A stretch of DNA of 64,000 bases from Prorocentrum cordatum (GCA_963575745.1 CAUYUJ010020171.1:342308-406307), one strand, 5' to 3'; shown: positions 43,311-55,180, numbered from the stretch's first letter. The notes: generated from the letters alone by a model not told the origin. Numbers and translations are program-made.

Positions 43311-45089
43311 GAGACGCAGCGGGGCCCACAACTTCAGGGCTTTTGTGCGGCCTAGCTCGGGAATCGCTCGAGGCACTCCGCCCTGGAATTGTGCAGATGC
43401 ACCTCGAGCGGGGGCGGTGCTGTAACTAAGGCCGCTGCAGCCATTGCCATCCTGTCCGCCGAGTCGTTGCCATTGGCGACTGACCAGTCGCTGGATCCCT
43501 CCTCGAGGGCACCGAGGTCCTGGTGGGCCTCTACCCTGGCCACGGCCAGGATCTTGAAACTGTTTTGGAACTTGGTTAAGGCTGAGACTCCAGGATGCAT
43601 CGCCTTCCTAGATATGCTGGGTATCTGGTAGACTGAAAGGATACCAGGATGCCTTTGGAATCCGCCCAGGCCTTTGCGACCCTAGGAATCCGCCCAGGCC
43701 AGGATGCCTTTGGAATCCGCCGATGTTGCAGCTAGAGCACCTCGGTGTTCGGCAGCGGGCGATGTCGGGGGCAAGGCTGCCCCGACGGGGCCCGACAAGC
43801 AGGTAACATAGTCGCCTTCGCTGTCAGTTTTAACCACGGACCAGGCGCATCATGAACACGATGTCCTGGTTTCAAAACATTGCCGTCATGGAGAAATTCG
43901 CAGTGAATAGCTACTTGTGTGGGTTGGCCGTGTCTGGACCAGTACGCTGCAGCATTTCATCCTAAACCTGGCGGCCTCAATGCAGTAGGTTCAGGGCTGT
44001 CTGAAATCAAAACACGAGCGGGACCGTGTTCATGCCTTACAGCATTCCCAGGTCTTCGAATTCCAGTTGTCTCTGCCCCTGGGCATTCGATGAGCCTGTG
44101 CGGGAGGGGATCCTTGGGGCCCTCGTATTCCGCGGCGATCATTTTTCATTTGTTTAGATACACCGGTACGCGTACGAAAGTAAAGACATCCTCATTGGAG
44201 TTGGTATGACCCGCTATGCAGCGTTCGCTGCAGCTCGAGGTGTCCAGCTGGTCCTCCATAATCAGCTTGTTGGCCGCCTGTCTGCGCAACTGGTGCTGCC
44301 ATTGTTCCGGAAGCATCTTCTGGGTGAGGGCAGGGGACGTAGTGATGAGGGAGTAGGTCTGGCCGTCCTGATCTTGGAACCGGAGGGTGTCGGGCATCGT
44401 CCATCCCAAAGTCCCAAGGCTGAAGATTGGTGTCCCGAGAGGCCCTCGTCGTAGATGCCGGTACCGCGGGAGGCTGTTCTAGGATCGAGAACCCACAAGT
44501 ATGAGGCTGGTCCGCAATCCTCCAGATCAGAGTTGCCCAATGTACTGCTGACCCCGCGGGCGCGCTCCAGGTCGGGCCCCCCAAGACAGCCGACGCAATC
44601 GAACGAGACCTTGTAACACAGCGGGGCTCCGCGATCTGTATGGAGCCTCCTGGCCTCTCTCATCTCTAGGGTCGTGAGCCGTAAGAGGCTGTTGCTTTCA
44701 AACCCGTCTGGTAAATCGTACGCACGTTGGCTCCTGCACGCCTAAGCTGCACCACACGATGGAGTCTCCTTTTCATGGTGAGAACTCTCTTCCTGGGGCC
44801 CCCCCGAGCTTTCCTGGAAATACAACCGCCGATGGTAAAATCCACTCCTATATTTGGTGCAGACGTCTGTTGCTTCTCGCCCAAGGGGCCGCTGCATTTG
44901 CCAAGCGCCTTGGCGAGCTTCTGTTGCAAAATCACCCGCAGCCCTGGATAATCTTTGGGTCCCTCCCCTTCACCACTGAGAGTTGATTATCCCGGGCCAA
45001 TGCAGGCTTGGTCAGGGAAGAGAGGCTGCAAGGCCGGACTTTATAATCGCGAGGGGAATTGCGAATCGAAGTTGTTCTCTTCTTATGTT

Positions 45090-45790
45090 GGGTAGCAAGG
45101 AGTCCTAAGGCTTCCGATTAATTTCCTCGGGAATCCTGTCCTAGGGAAGTCGATGGATTTCCGCTGGATTTCCCAATGATTTCGATGGATGTCCTAAGAC
45201 ATCCGATGTAGTTCCTAAGGGTTCCCGATGTGTGTCCTTCGGAATCCTATGGATGTTCTAAGGAAGTCGATGGGATGTGTAAGGACGTTCATGGCTGTCT
45301 GTAAGCATCCTTTGTTTTTCCAAGGATTCCTGTGGCTTTCCGAAAACATCCAATTGATTTCCAAGGGAATCTTCTTCCTCCTCCTCCTTTCGCGCCTAGC
45401 TCGAACGTTTTCGATCCCCTTTTTTTTCTCGCCAATGAGCCGCCATGGACTACACCTGCGCTATTGAGAATGAGTTAAAACAATAATTGAGTTTTACAAA
45501 AAAAAAAACAAGTCCAGAATCGCAAGTGTTTTGGAACACTGGTCCTGGGATCCCGCATATTTCTCATAGATTTCCGATGGACATGTGCAGGTGGGCGAAG
45601 ACATCCGATGGATGTCCTGAGGGATCGTATGACTTGTTTAAAGACGCGTGTGCCTGTACTTGGGAATCCTATGGTTTCCCCAAGGATTCCGATCGATTCC
45701 CGTACAACATCCGATGGTTTTCGTAAGAAATCGTATGGATTCCCAATTTTGCTCATGGATGTTTCGGATCATCTTGGTCATCATCATTGT
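45090..45790. repeat. degenerate minisatellite inside the LINE remnant
   Basis: Units of about 18-27 bp built on TCCGATGGATTTCCTAAGG, in two blocks (45,090-45,380 and 45,530-45,760) around a spacer with a poly-A run at 45,497. Removing roughly 45,000-45,840 would bring the two RT parts to about normal spacing. Confidence 0.65.
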
Positions 45791-46599
45791 CATCATCTTC
45801 ACCATTCTGCTGAGACCCCCGGGAAAAACGTCTAGCATCCCCCCCGGACCCCTAACTTTCTTACCCCCAGGGGGTTATTGTCGCGAGCTGGGGGTTAACC
45901 GTCGATCCGAGTGTTGCGGCCTTGCGCAAGTGGACAATAGAGGTCCTCCTCTATCTAGTCAAGGCGGCAGTCGGTGGAGCGTGCCAGGTCCGACACCAAC
46001 ATATTTACGCTGGTATTGATGCGTGTCAGCAAAGAAGTCATCTATGAAGATCATGGGGTCCACTTCTGGTTTTTTAGGGATCCAGGAGCCCATAGGGGGC
46101 AGCGTGCACACCTGGCCGTTCAAGGTAGCGAAAGAGAACCCAGCAGGAAACCTTTAACGAGAGCAGCCGCTGGAAATAGCCGGAGCACGAGTGGCCACCG
46201 CTCCAGGTCCCCCATATTGGTTCATCCTGAGGCAGACCAGGGTCTCCGAGAATCCCGACTCCGAGGCCCTGGTTCTCCATTTGACGCGGTTCGCGTTTTC
46301 TTGAGAGTTCGGAAGGTTCCAGAGAGTTCCTCCCACATACATACATTGGTTATGGTAGCTTGCAAGTTCGGCCCGAAGGGTTTGAGCATAGAGAGTCTGC
46401 AGCACGCCACCACTGTATTGATGGGCCCAGGGAGCATGATTGTTAGCCCTCTCACATTTTCAAGCCCCCCTTGGACCACGCTTTCCAGAGCGATGAGGGG
46501 AACCCCATTCATCGGTACGACGGGCCCTCGGACTTGTCGTTTTCATGCTTTTCATTCAAGTCGCTATGATGTTACGGATGGCGGTGGGGAAAGTCCTTA

Positions 46600-47440
46600 C
46601 CTCTTCGATCGTTACCAGCAATTGCATACGTGTTCTAGCACCCGAATGCATCGGAGAGAGAAGTAATTGGGATGAAGTCCGTCCCAGGTCTGGCGAGTTG
46701 CTTTAGGAAATCGTTTGACGGCGGATCGAATCATGATGGCAGTGATAGGCAGCAGTTCGTCGCGCTCCACGGACGGCAAGGTGAGTTCTTCGCTCCTGCG
46801 ACTGCTCTTTCCAAAGCATGCTAAACGATAAGCTTCAGAGCGGAGCAGCTCGTAGAGCCTTCAGAATACACTTGTCACGTGCGGGTCGTAAGGTTGGAGG
46901 TTCATTTGTGGGCCCACCCGACCCCTTTCGGCATGGTCTTATGAGCCCAGCCATGCTATGTTTTAGTTTCGCTTCTACGGGCCCTGGTCTCTTCAGCTTG
47001 CAATGCTCGATTAAATAATGAACCCAACAGGCTCTTCAAATACCTGTAGCACGAGCTTCGGGTCGAGCATGCCCGACTCATGATCCTGAACGGCAGCGCA
47101 TGCAGCTGCGTTGACCCTGGCGAGCAAATGTGCGAATTCCTCTTTTCCTTCTCCGGGCTCTGGAGTTTGTGGAACATCGATGTCAAGAGCACATCTTCCA
47201 AGCGAAACATGCGCCTGACATCCAGCACTTTGTTTTTGTTCAACCATCTGACCGGAACGGGATGCCGAGCGGCTCCTCGCACCCACCGGATCTTCGGCAG
47301 GCTGACGCGCGTTGGTGAGTGTTTTGATCGGCGTGTCCGCGCGGCTGCTGATCGAGTGCGCCATGCCATCCGCGAGGTGCCTGCACACACTTCACCAGAG
47401 CAACGCTGTAGCACGGGCTTCGGTTCCAGCCTCGGTATGC
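46600..47440 (-). pseudogene. middle part of the LINE remnant, poorly readable
   Basis: The stretch lies between the endonuclease and the RT box. Minus-strand frames are open (46,956-47,579 and 47,011-47,388) with pieces such as VLDVRRMFRLEDVLLTSMFH, but no RT motif can be placed with confidence. Confidence 0.35.
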
Positions 47441-48129
47441 AGAATTTCCTCCAGGATCCCCGGATCGGCCGGCCTCCGTTCGGGCCCATGGCTGGATGCA
47501 GTTGACGGGTACGCAAGGCCTGGTCGCGGGCAACGGTTGGGGCTTGTCCAAGACGGGCACCATGAAGGGCGACCCGCACCTCGGGTTGAAAAAGACGGGC
47601 CTGTGGGGGCTCAGAGGTTAGTCGTCCAGGACGTGGGTTCCGATGAGGTCGTGGTCGAGGCTGTAGGAGGCCATGAAGTAGCCGATGGTGCTGGACGGCT
47701 TTCTCAACTGAACGTCGGGGTATTCGGGGGTACGAGATTGAGCCCAGCTCTGATAGGAAATGTTAATTACATAGTCTTGTTAACCGAGACATTGAAATCC
47801 CTCGCGATGATCATTGGCTGTCTGACAGCGCCCTGAATCATTGCGAGCCCATCTAGTAATTCTAAGTTCTACTTTGTCAGGCCTAAACCGTCGGCCCGAT
47901 GAACCGAAGCAAACACTGCTGGCCTGTGTCCTGGCATTTCAAGTAAAATTGCGGTGCCCTGTGATTCTGCAACCCCTGCGGGCGTCGAGATGCGAGATTC
48001 ACGGATAGCGTGTCCTTCCCGAACCAGGATCCGCATGCCTTGGATTGGGTACCATTTGGAGGTGAGAACAGTTGCCGAGAGTATTGCGTGCCGCTTCCCC
48101 CTCGTTCCACTGGACGATGCAGGGACGAG

Positions 48130-49530
48130 CGTCTTTTAGAGCCACAACCTCTTGGCAGCAGATCCCCAACCTCTTGGCAGCAGTCCACTTGCTGCGCTGC
48201 CGAGGACTTCAAACACTTCCTGATGGACCTCCAGCAGGTGCGGTTGATGGTGGCGAAGGGGACCGTGCTACCCCTCGTGCTGACCATCCTTCCCCCTGTC
48301 TTTGTCCTCCGCTTGGGCGATGGACTTGGCCTTCTTCTAGAGCCTCTCGAGCAGCTGGATCTGAGAGAGAGCCGCGTTCTGGCCCCGCCTGGTTGAGTAC
48401 CTGGCCAAGGATCTCTCCAGCCCTCTTGGTACCCCTTGCTGCCAACGCCCTCTCCTCGTCGGCGACGGGACTGGTTGGTCGACGCCTCCTGCAGGCTGGT
48501 GCTGCCCTGGCAGAGGCTGCTGCTGCTGCTGCGGCACTGCCAGCACCGCGTCCTGCGTCTCCTGCGTCTGCGCCTGCTTCCACTCCGTGTCGAGTTGAAC
48601 GGCCAGGCTTTTGGTTGCTGCCTGCGCGGACGGGGATTGCGTGGGGCTTGGCGGGAATTGGCCCTGGATGAGGCTTTCCAAAGGTACTGTAGACTCAGGG
48701 CTGCGAGCTGCTGCACTTCCTACTCAAGCCTCGATTGCTTTCTGCCGCTTTTCATGTGCGGTGGCCAGTTTGACCATCACCTCGAAGGTTTGGACTCGCT
48801 CCTTTTGTGCCACGTGCAACGTTTTCCGATGAACCTCTAGCTGGTCCTGAAGCGACTTGCGTTGTTGGTCCCATGGCTTCTGGGCGAGATGTCTGGCTGT
48901 GCCGGACTTGAGCTCCCCCACGGCCTGGAGGTAGTGCCTGGTTTCCTTCCATCCTTTTCCAGAATTGCACCGCCGCTGATGCAACGGACCCAACGTCGCG
49001 CTCTGACTCCTCAAAGCCGTCTTCTCCAGGGGCGGTGTCGGCGGCCGGGCTGGCCGAGCGCCTTCGCCACCGATTGGGACTCGTTCCTGATTTATCTCTG
49101 GCTGGGGTCCGTGGAGATGCCGCCCTTCTCCCCGCAAGGTTGCGACCGCACGACCCACGGAACTTGAAGGCTTCGTCCGCCCACGTCCATCTCTTGCACT
49201 TCTCAGCCTGGCAGCGCAGGCAGCCGCGCTGGCCGCCTGCGCCCTGCGAGCGGCTCTCCGCGCGGTCACCCATGACTGAGGGAAGAAGGCGACCCACACG
49301 CGCTCGCCACCAGGGGCGTGCCTGGTGAGCGCACGCTGGCGCTGCGCCGAGAGAGCCGCTCGCTGGTCCAGGCCAGCTTGAGCCAGGAGGAGGAGAAGGA
49401 GGGGGAGCAGGAGGAGGAGGAAGAGGAGGAGGAGGAGCAGGAAATGGACGAGGTGGGGTCGAGAGTTGAGGGGGGGAAGGGGAGAGAGATGGGCAGTGGA
49501 AGCAGTGTGGGCGGAAGCGCCGAATCTCAC
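48130..49530 (-). pseudogene. ORF1-like N-terminal region of the LINE remnant
   Basis: Immediately upstream of the endonuclease. From the 5' side: a Cys-rich block GCLRCQAEKCKRWTWADEAF followed by a CG pair (about 49,225-49,155), fitting a degenerate zinc finger with a W-x-W core; a coiled-coil-like stretch KPWDQQRKSLQDQLEVHRKT and VMVKLATAHEKRQKAIEA (about 48,880-48,725); then a Gln/Pro-rich stretch LAVQLDTEWKQAQTQETQDA with poly-Gln (about 48,600-48,515) and SQIQLLERLEKAKSIAQAED (about 48,365-48,310). Successive parts are in different frames. Zn-finger plus coiled coil is usual for LINE ORF1 or a gag-like domain. Confidence 0.5.
49385..49440. repeat. short (GGA)n
   Basis: GGAGGAGAAGGAGGGGGAG triplets at the left boundary of the LINE-like region. 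Confidence 0.85.
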
Positions 49531-49985
49531 ATATCCAGCGCATGGTCAGCCGATGTCCTGGAGCCCTGGGAGGGAGGCGACGCGGACTCTCCCGCTTCCT
49601 CCGGTGTGCCTAGGGGAGGGGCGGGTTGGGGGAGTGGGCGGGGCAGAAAGAGGAGGGCCAGCGCAAACCGAAGACGCACCAACGATGTGCAGTAAACCAT
49701 CTCTGCAAGCGTCTTGTTCACAGGGGCATACAAACTGTCTTGGTTGCAGCCCCATTGGAATTCAACCTTCTGAGGGTCCTCCATCGTCCCATAAAGCCAT
49801 TCTGGGACTTCAACACCGCGACCACGAAACTGTTGCGTCCTGACAACCCGCGGTCGTGCCAGAACACCATTCCTAGGACAACCCCGCGAATCATCGTGAC
49901 TGTCGCGCCCCCAAAATCCTAAATCGTGCTTGAACGCCAGTGGTGGGACTTCAGCCGTACGAGTCCTTAACTGTTGCAAACTCCT
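49531..49985 (-). CDS. possible minus-strand exon, unknown
   Basis: A minus-strand frame contains VPEWLYGTMEDPQKVEFQWG and CNQDSLYAPVNKTLAEMVYC (about 49,805-49,685), which read like ordinary protein, flanked by low-complexity sequence. No family recognised and no start or splice site can be chosen. Confidence 0.2.
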
Positions 49986-49989
49986 AAAA

Positions 49990-50345
49990 GGAATGCGCGC
50001 GGCGCGAAGGCGAGAGCCACATTCTGAAAAGGAACTGCACTTCATCCGTGTAAAATGGAATAACTTTATAGACGACTGCGCGAGGCGCTAAAACGAGAGC
50101 CACATTTTGAAAAGGAGTTGCACTCCATCCGTGCAACGTTTAAGAACTTTTTAAGACGACTGCGCCAGGTCCTAAGGCGAGAGCTACAGTTTGAAAACGA
50201 CCCGTCCTCCGTCCGCACAAGGAGTGCAACGTTCTGGGACACATGTGCGCGGCGCGAAGGTAAGAGACGCAGCTTGAGAAAAACGACCCGCTTTCCATCC
50301 GTGAATCTACTGCGATTTTTTGAGACATGTGTGCGGCGCGCGCGC
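49990..50345. repeat. 83-bp tandem repeat, four to five units
   Basis: CGAGAGCCACATT(C/T)TGAAAA and variants begin at 50,011, 50,094, 50,178 and 50,261 (spacing 83-84), each with GCGCG(G/A)GGCG and a CCATCCGTG-like segment. A diverged extra unit lies at about 50,850-50,910. Confidence 0.8.
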
Positions 50346-50369
50346 GCCGAGAACTCTTACTCCGGATCT

Positions 50370-50520
50370 CATAACAATGGGGGTGGGGTCTGCTTTTGGG
50401 GGGGGTCTAACGGGCTTCGTCAAACACAATTGTGGGGGGGTCTAGATTTTGGACCCTTTGTTGCCTGTCTGGGGGGGGGTCTACTTCGGGCTGTCAAACA
50501 CTTGTTTGACCCCCTCCCCT
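50370..50520. repeat. GGGGGGGTCT repeat ending in a palindrome
   Basis: Three to four GGGGGGGGTCTA(G/C) units with TCAAACAC segments. The last is an 18-bp palindrome GTCAAACACTTGTTTGAC near 50,498-50,515, apart from its two central bases. Confidence 0.65.
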
Positions 50521-53330
50521 TTATTATGAGATTTGTAGTATACTATGTGCGTCGTGGCGGGCGCTTTCTGGCCACACCGCTCGAGAAACGGTATCACCAT
50601 TATGTTCGGGTCGGCCGCGCGCCTCCATGGATCACACACAGTCATACAGTCGGGGCCCGGAAGAAGGAACGATTTTCGTTGGGGAGGGGCTCCGCGTTCC
50701 GTTAGCGTTTCACAGCTTGCCTCAGGTTTTCCTTATGATTTCGATCGGAAATCGAAGTTTAACCAATGGAAAGAAGGGGCCTCGTTCCTTATTTAGGGTT
50801 CCTTAGGTCAACGCCCCGACTGTACTGTGTCTTTGTGCGTCCCACGCTAGGGCGGCAGCGACATTTTGAACGCGACCGGCCCTCCATCTGTGAAGCCGAT
50901 GCACACGTCAAGCATCAGGGTCGTGAGCAGTGAGGACGTCTCGAGCGAGTCGCTGGGCCCGGCCTGCCGACGCGTCCTGGGGGTGTGACAGGGAGGAGCT
51001 GCTGATGAGGAAGAGGGACGCAGGAGGGGGAAGTGGGGGGCAGGGGGGGAGGAGTTGGGGGGGGGAAGAAGGCGATGACGAGGCCTCCTCCCTCCTCTCG
51101 CATTCCTCTCCCTCCCCATTCTCGCTCCTGGACGATGAGGATGCCTCCTCCCTCCTGCCACATAACTTTCCCTCCCTGTGTAACCGCTCCCCCGCCTCCT
51201 CCCCTCCTCACCCTATCCGCTCCCTCCTCCCCCCCACTCCTCCCCCCCCCCCCCCTCCTCCCCCTCACCTCTCGTTCCCCTCCCCCCCCCCTCCCGCCCA
51301 TTCGACGACGACGACGACGACGCAACAACTATGGCGACGACCGTCGACTCCGCCGCCGTCGACGTCCACGACCGCGACGACATCGACCACCGTGGCGGCA
51401 GCGATGGTGGCGGCGGCGCAGACGCCGGCGACGACGACAACGCCGATGCTGTCGCCGGCGAGGAAGCCTGCGGCGGCGACGGCGACGGCGACCGCGGCGA
51501 CGAGGAGGAGAGCCCCCCGATCGGCAGGCAGAGGTGATGGCGCTCGAGGCGCGGCCGGCCGCCGCGGAGCCCCCGCTCAGGGTATTCGTTCGCCGTGGCC
51601 GTCGTCGTCTTTGCGTTCGTTTGTCCTGCCTTGCGCGGGGAAGTTCTGGACCTTTTCTGCCTTGGGCGCCTTGATAACCCCCTTTGAGCTTCGAGCTGGC
51701 ATGTGCCTGAATGCCATGTGGTGGTATTGAGGGTGGTGGCAATGGCGATAACCACGCCAATCGTGATCGCCAAGGTATTGCTTGCGAGTGCAGTGGTAGT
51801 TGTGGCGTAGCGGTTGCTGACTGTATAATCACTGTCAAGGGATTGCTAAACTGTGAACCCTCAATTTGCGACCAACAGATCTCCATAAAAGGAGTCGTTG
51901 CGCTGGCTGGAGGTGCGAAGTCAATGGCAGGGGAGGTGCGGGAATCGGTGAGGTGCCTTGTCGTCCATGCTAGTATGATGGTGTTGAGCTGAATATGCAG
52001 ATGCTGGGAACGATGGATACGTACTCATGTCTTTTTCTCCTTCACCATGCACCATGTGGAGGCGATCTGGGACGGCATTGTCAACGATATTCACGATGAC
52101 GACGGCGGCGATGACGACCACGATGATGTTGAGGAGGTGTCTTAAGTTTGACGGTGACGGCCATAGCTGTGACGATGACGATGATGGCTTCTGAACTGTG
52201 AGATGTACGTAAAGTTTAAGGATGTGTTACGGGAACTTGCATGACGACGGATTCAAAAAAGCCAGCATCATAGACCAGGGTCCTTGCATGTTTCGGTTAG
52301 AATGTGCTGGCCTGACAACCCGCCCTCCCTGCCCTCCAGAAAGGCTGCTTACACACCCGCACCCAGCGGACGAACATTCAAGGATTCAGAGTAGTCGTCG
52401 TTCTCCTTGTCGTCGTTCGTCGTTTGTCTTCCTCGTTCTCGGCATCATCGCCAACGCCGTCTTCGTCGGTCGTGGAGGAGGAGGAGGACGCATCAGGTGG
52501 GAGAGTGGATGGGGGAGAATCATGTGGGATAACGTGATAAAGTGGACACAGAGGAGAGTAGGAGGACCAGCGCTTGGATAATGAGTAAATGGACGGAGGA
52601 GCAGTTAGACGTGCAGCAGGGAGAAGAAGATAGGAGTCGAAGCGAGGAGGGTGTTCCCTCCCCAGAGGGCCCTATTTCAGCCTCTGGGGCACTCGACCCC
52701 TTCCTGTGGCCAGTGCTCTCTCATCCTGGTTACAACGACCCTCCCTGATCCCATCCTTCTAGGATCTCCAGGAGCAATCATGAACGATCTATTGTGACCT
52801 ACGCCCACCTGGACCTCCGAAAGAAACCTCTCTGGCTCCCTCCGCGCTCCTCCACCTCCTGCTGCTCCTTCGCCCTCCTCTGTCCGGCTGCGCCTTGGCC
52901 CGAGCACTGCTTGGATGGGGGGGGCGGCATACCAAGTGTACCAAAGACCCTCCTTCGCCTCAGTAGCACCTCCTGGCGGCAGGGCCGTTCCCGTGGCCCC
53001 CCAGGGATGGGCTCTCAAGATCGGCACATCCCAGAATGGCCAGCACTTCCCGTTCGCCTGCCTCTTCGCGAGCCGCGTCGGCAGGCTTCGACGAGCCTGT
53101 GTGCGTGCCGAGTCGGCCTGGACGGTGGCACCTGCTGGGGCAGCCGACGAGGGCGAACGACACCAGCGCGCAGTGCCACCCCCACGCGGGGAGGTCCACG
53201 ATGCCCCCCGAGCTGGAGATTGGAGATGTCGTGAGCGCCACGGCCCGAAGAGAGGGACACGGCTGTTTAGCATGCGGCGCCTCCCGCATTGTGAGGCGGG
53301 TCCGCCTTGAGCACGTCTGGCCCAGGGCCC
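50521..53330. other. long spacer, no gene recognised
   Basis: A T/C-rich block lies at 51,080-51,300, CGACGACGA/GGCGGC triplets at 51,300-51,500, and mixed sequence beyond. Frames at 52,915-53,310 (+) and 52,677-53,273 (-) overlap with no motif either way. I cannot support a gene. Confidence 0.4.
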
Positions 53331-53853
53331 AGACAGCGACTCTGTCCGAAGTTGTGCGCTCTCTTCTCTTCTCTTCTCCTCTCTCTGCTCTTCTTCCTCC
53401 TCTCCCTCCCCCCTCTCCTCCGCTTCCTCCCCCCTTTTTTGTCCTCCCCCCTCCTCCTCTCACCTTCCCCTTCCCTATTCACCCCCCATCCCTTCTCCAT
53501 CCTCTCCATCCGCCTCGCCCCCGCCTTCGCTCCTCACCCCGCGCCGCGGGACCCAGCCCCCCCCCCCTCCTCGAGGCGGACAAGGTGCTCATCGAGACGG
53601 GCGAGAGGAGAGCGTGTTTTTTTTGTTGTTTCTTCTTCCCCTGGCGACCCTGGGCGCTGCCAGGGGGGAGGGGCGGGGGGCTGGTCACCCCGTGTCTCGC
53701 GCCTGCGCCGTCTGGGAATGCCCTGGAAAGCAAGGGCTCCCTCGAGGGCGCGAAGTTATTCGCGCTTCGCGCTTCGCGGTCCTCGTTCCTTCTCCCCCTC
53801 CTCCTCGTCCTCCTATTCTCCCTTTGGGAGGGCGGCGCGAGAGCGCGAAGTTA

Positions 53854-53889
53854 TTCGCGCTTCGCGCTTCGCGCAGCGCGAAGCGCGAA
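53854..53889. repeat. GC-rich palindrome
   Basis: TTCGCGCTTCGCGC (53,861-53,874), one A, then its exact complement GCGCGAAGCGCGAA (53,876-53,889). A related GCGCGAAGTTATTCGCGC segment occurs at about 53,748 and again at 53,843. Confidence 0.75.
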
Positions 53890-53912
53890 CTTAGGAGCCC
53901 TTGCGGAGGTCA

Positions 53913-54133
53913 GAGCCTGTTTTTTTGTGGATTCAGGCCAGTTTACTTGCATGGCGTTTCGCCCCCCCCCCCCCCCCCCCCCTCGCCCCTCTTCAAGCGA
54001 ACACTGGCGTGCAGGTGCCTCTCGACTTGCGTGATTTCCGCGCCCCCCCCCCCCCCGGCGCTTGCTTCAGGCTCAGCCCTCCCCCCCCCCGTCCATGCAA
54101 GTAAACTTGCCAGAGTCTAAAAAAAACAGGCTC
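53913..54133. mobile_element. TIR element with poly-C interior, 221 bp
   Basis: GAGCCTGTTTTTTTG...TTTACTTGCATGG (53,913-53,954) is the inverted counterpart of CCATGCAAGTAAA...AAACAGGCTC (54,093-54,133), about 42-bp arms with a few mismatches. The interior is mainly C-runs. No second copy in the window. Confidence 0.7.
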
Positions 54134-54460
54134 CCAGGGGCCCCCCGTCGCCACCGCCGGCATTGGATTGCAATAAAAAAAACTAGTCGTGGCGCTGCCT
54201 GGGGAGGGGGGGGGGCGGGCCGGGGCCGCTGACGGCCGCCATCGCTGCCGCCAGGCTGGACCGCATGTTCATCTGGACGCCCGCGGTGCCCGGAGCGATC
54301 GACCTGATGTCCTCGGAGGCGGGCGGCAGCTCCGGCGTGATCAGCCGAGGGGGCGCCCGCTGCTGGGGGGGCCCCGGAAGGAAGCGGCGGCCACGCCGTC
54401 GGGTGATCGGCGGCTGCGGAGGGCGTGGGAACGCCACGGGGGGGGTGTCTGCGATCTGCG

Positions 54461-54624
54461 TGTCCCCCTACAGGGGGATTTTTGACGAAAAATAAAAACA
54501 TAGCCCCATAATCAAAATCATGCAAACATAGCCTGGGGACTATTTTTCAAGTATTTGTTGACCCTTTAGGGGTATTTGTTGGGTATTTTTTATTTTTCGT
54601 CGAAAATCCCCCTGTGGGGGGACA
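54461..54624. mobile_element. short TIR element 'TACAGG' family, copy 2, best preserved
   Basis: TGTCCCCCTACAGGGGGA then TTTTTGACGAAAAATAAAAA at the left is mirrored at the right by TTTTTATTTTTCGTCGAAAA then TCCCCCTGTGGGGGGACA, giving arms of about 38 bp with a few mismatches. The AT-rich interior is 164 bp in total with ends. The GGCCCGACC following it also follows the copies at 38.6 and 63.5 kb. Confidence 0.8.
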
Positions 54625-54789
54625 GGCCCGACCTAACGCTGGGGTTCGGGGGGGCGCTGAGTTGCCCTCGGCCGGCTTCGTCGGGGCGCGGCGGAGAGAA
54701 CTCTGTCGAGGTCCTCGCCCGCCCGCCAGGGTGCGGAGTGCAAACCGCACGCTTCACAAAGCACACGCTGCGGAGTCGCCGAGGTGGGG

Positions 54790-54938
54790 CAGCGGGGCTC
54801 TGGGGTGACCCCACGGGTTTGGGTCGTTTTCCGATGACGGCCTCGGACAGCCAGGGCCTCCAGGGTCACGGCACGGTGCGGAGGCGGACCGTGCGGTGAG
54901 GTTGTTGGGAATCTCGAGGTCACCGCATGGTCTGTCAT
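54790..54938. repeat. segment related to MFS intron 1
   Basis: GGGGTGACCCCACGG, a GGGTCACGGCACGGTGCGG stretch and AGGTCACCGCATGGTCTGTC resemble motifs of intron 1 (1,663-1,932). The similarity is patchy. Confidence 0.4.
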
Positions 54939-55180
54939 GTCGTGTCTCAAGCAATGGCGAAGCGTTTTGGCGTGCTTATAGGCCTACCAAACAATGTTCC
55001 AATAACCGTTTCTGATCCGCACGAACTGTTCTGAGAACATTTCTGGCCGGGGCTGCCTTGTTTAAGCGCTTCGGGTTTATGTTCTAAGCACATTCGTGTT
55101 GCTCTTGGAGCGCGTCCGCGCTCTAAGAACATTTTCGTGGTAGCCACATAGAAATGCCGGAACGGTCGGTCCCTGCTCAG
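54939..55180 (+). mobile_element. second copy of the MFS intron-2 element
   Basis: 242 bp, starting GTCGTGTCTCAAGCA and ending GGTCCCTGCTCAG, collinear with 2,038-2,277 including both splice-like ends. It is followed by GTGTCGGCC. No flanking exon is recognisable. Confidence 0.7.

Larger units (their letters stand above)
43352..48110 (-). pseudogene. decayed LINE-like retrotransposon ORF (endonuclease, RT, RNase H)
   Basis: Minus-strand motifs lie in the order of a non-LTR element. Endonuclease: QPMIIARDFNVSVN (47,781-47,822; the usual GDFN has become RDFN), APE-like tail STIGYF...LDHDLIGTHVLDD and PLSPHRPVFF (47,588-47,692). RT region: protein-like pieces at 46,600-46,000, including FSFATLNGQVCTLPPMGSW and MIFIDDFFADTH, the latter a possible relic of the FADD box. 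RT tail: GVDFTIGGCISRKARGGPRK (near 44,800-44,848), with HRVVQLRRAGANVRTIYQTG following. RNase H: RVEAHQDLGALEEGSSDWSV and GNDSADRMAMAAAA (43,436-43,538). Many frameshifts and stops, plus a minisatellite of about 0.7 kb between RT box and RT tail, show it is dead. Confidence 0.65.

Noticed and set aside
42645-43355. 236-codon frame with Glu- and Gly-rich tail
   Set aside because: It crosses an inverted-repeat element and a GGA array; no recognisable domain.
53036-54034. 332-codon plus-strand frame
   Set aside because: It runs through TC-rich sequence, the GCGCGAAG repeats and a poly-C inverted-repeat element; no motif and strong compositional bias.
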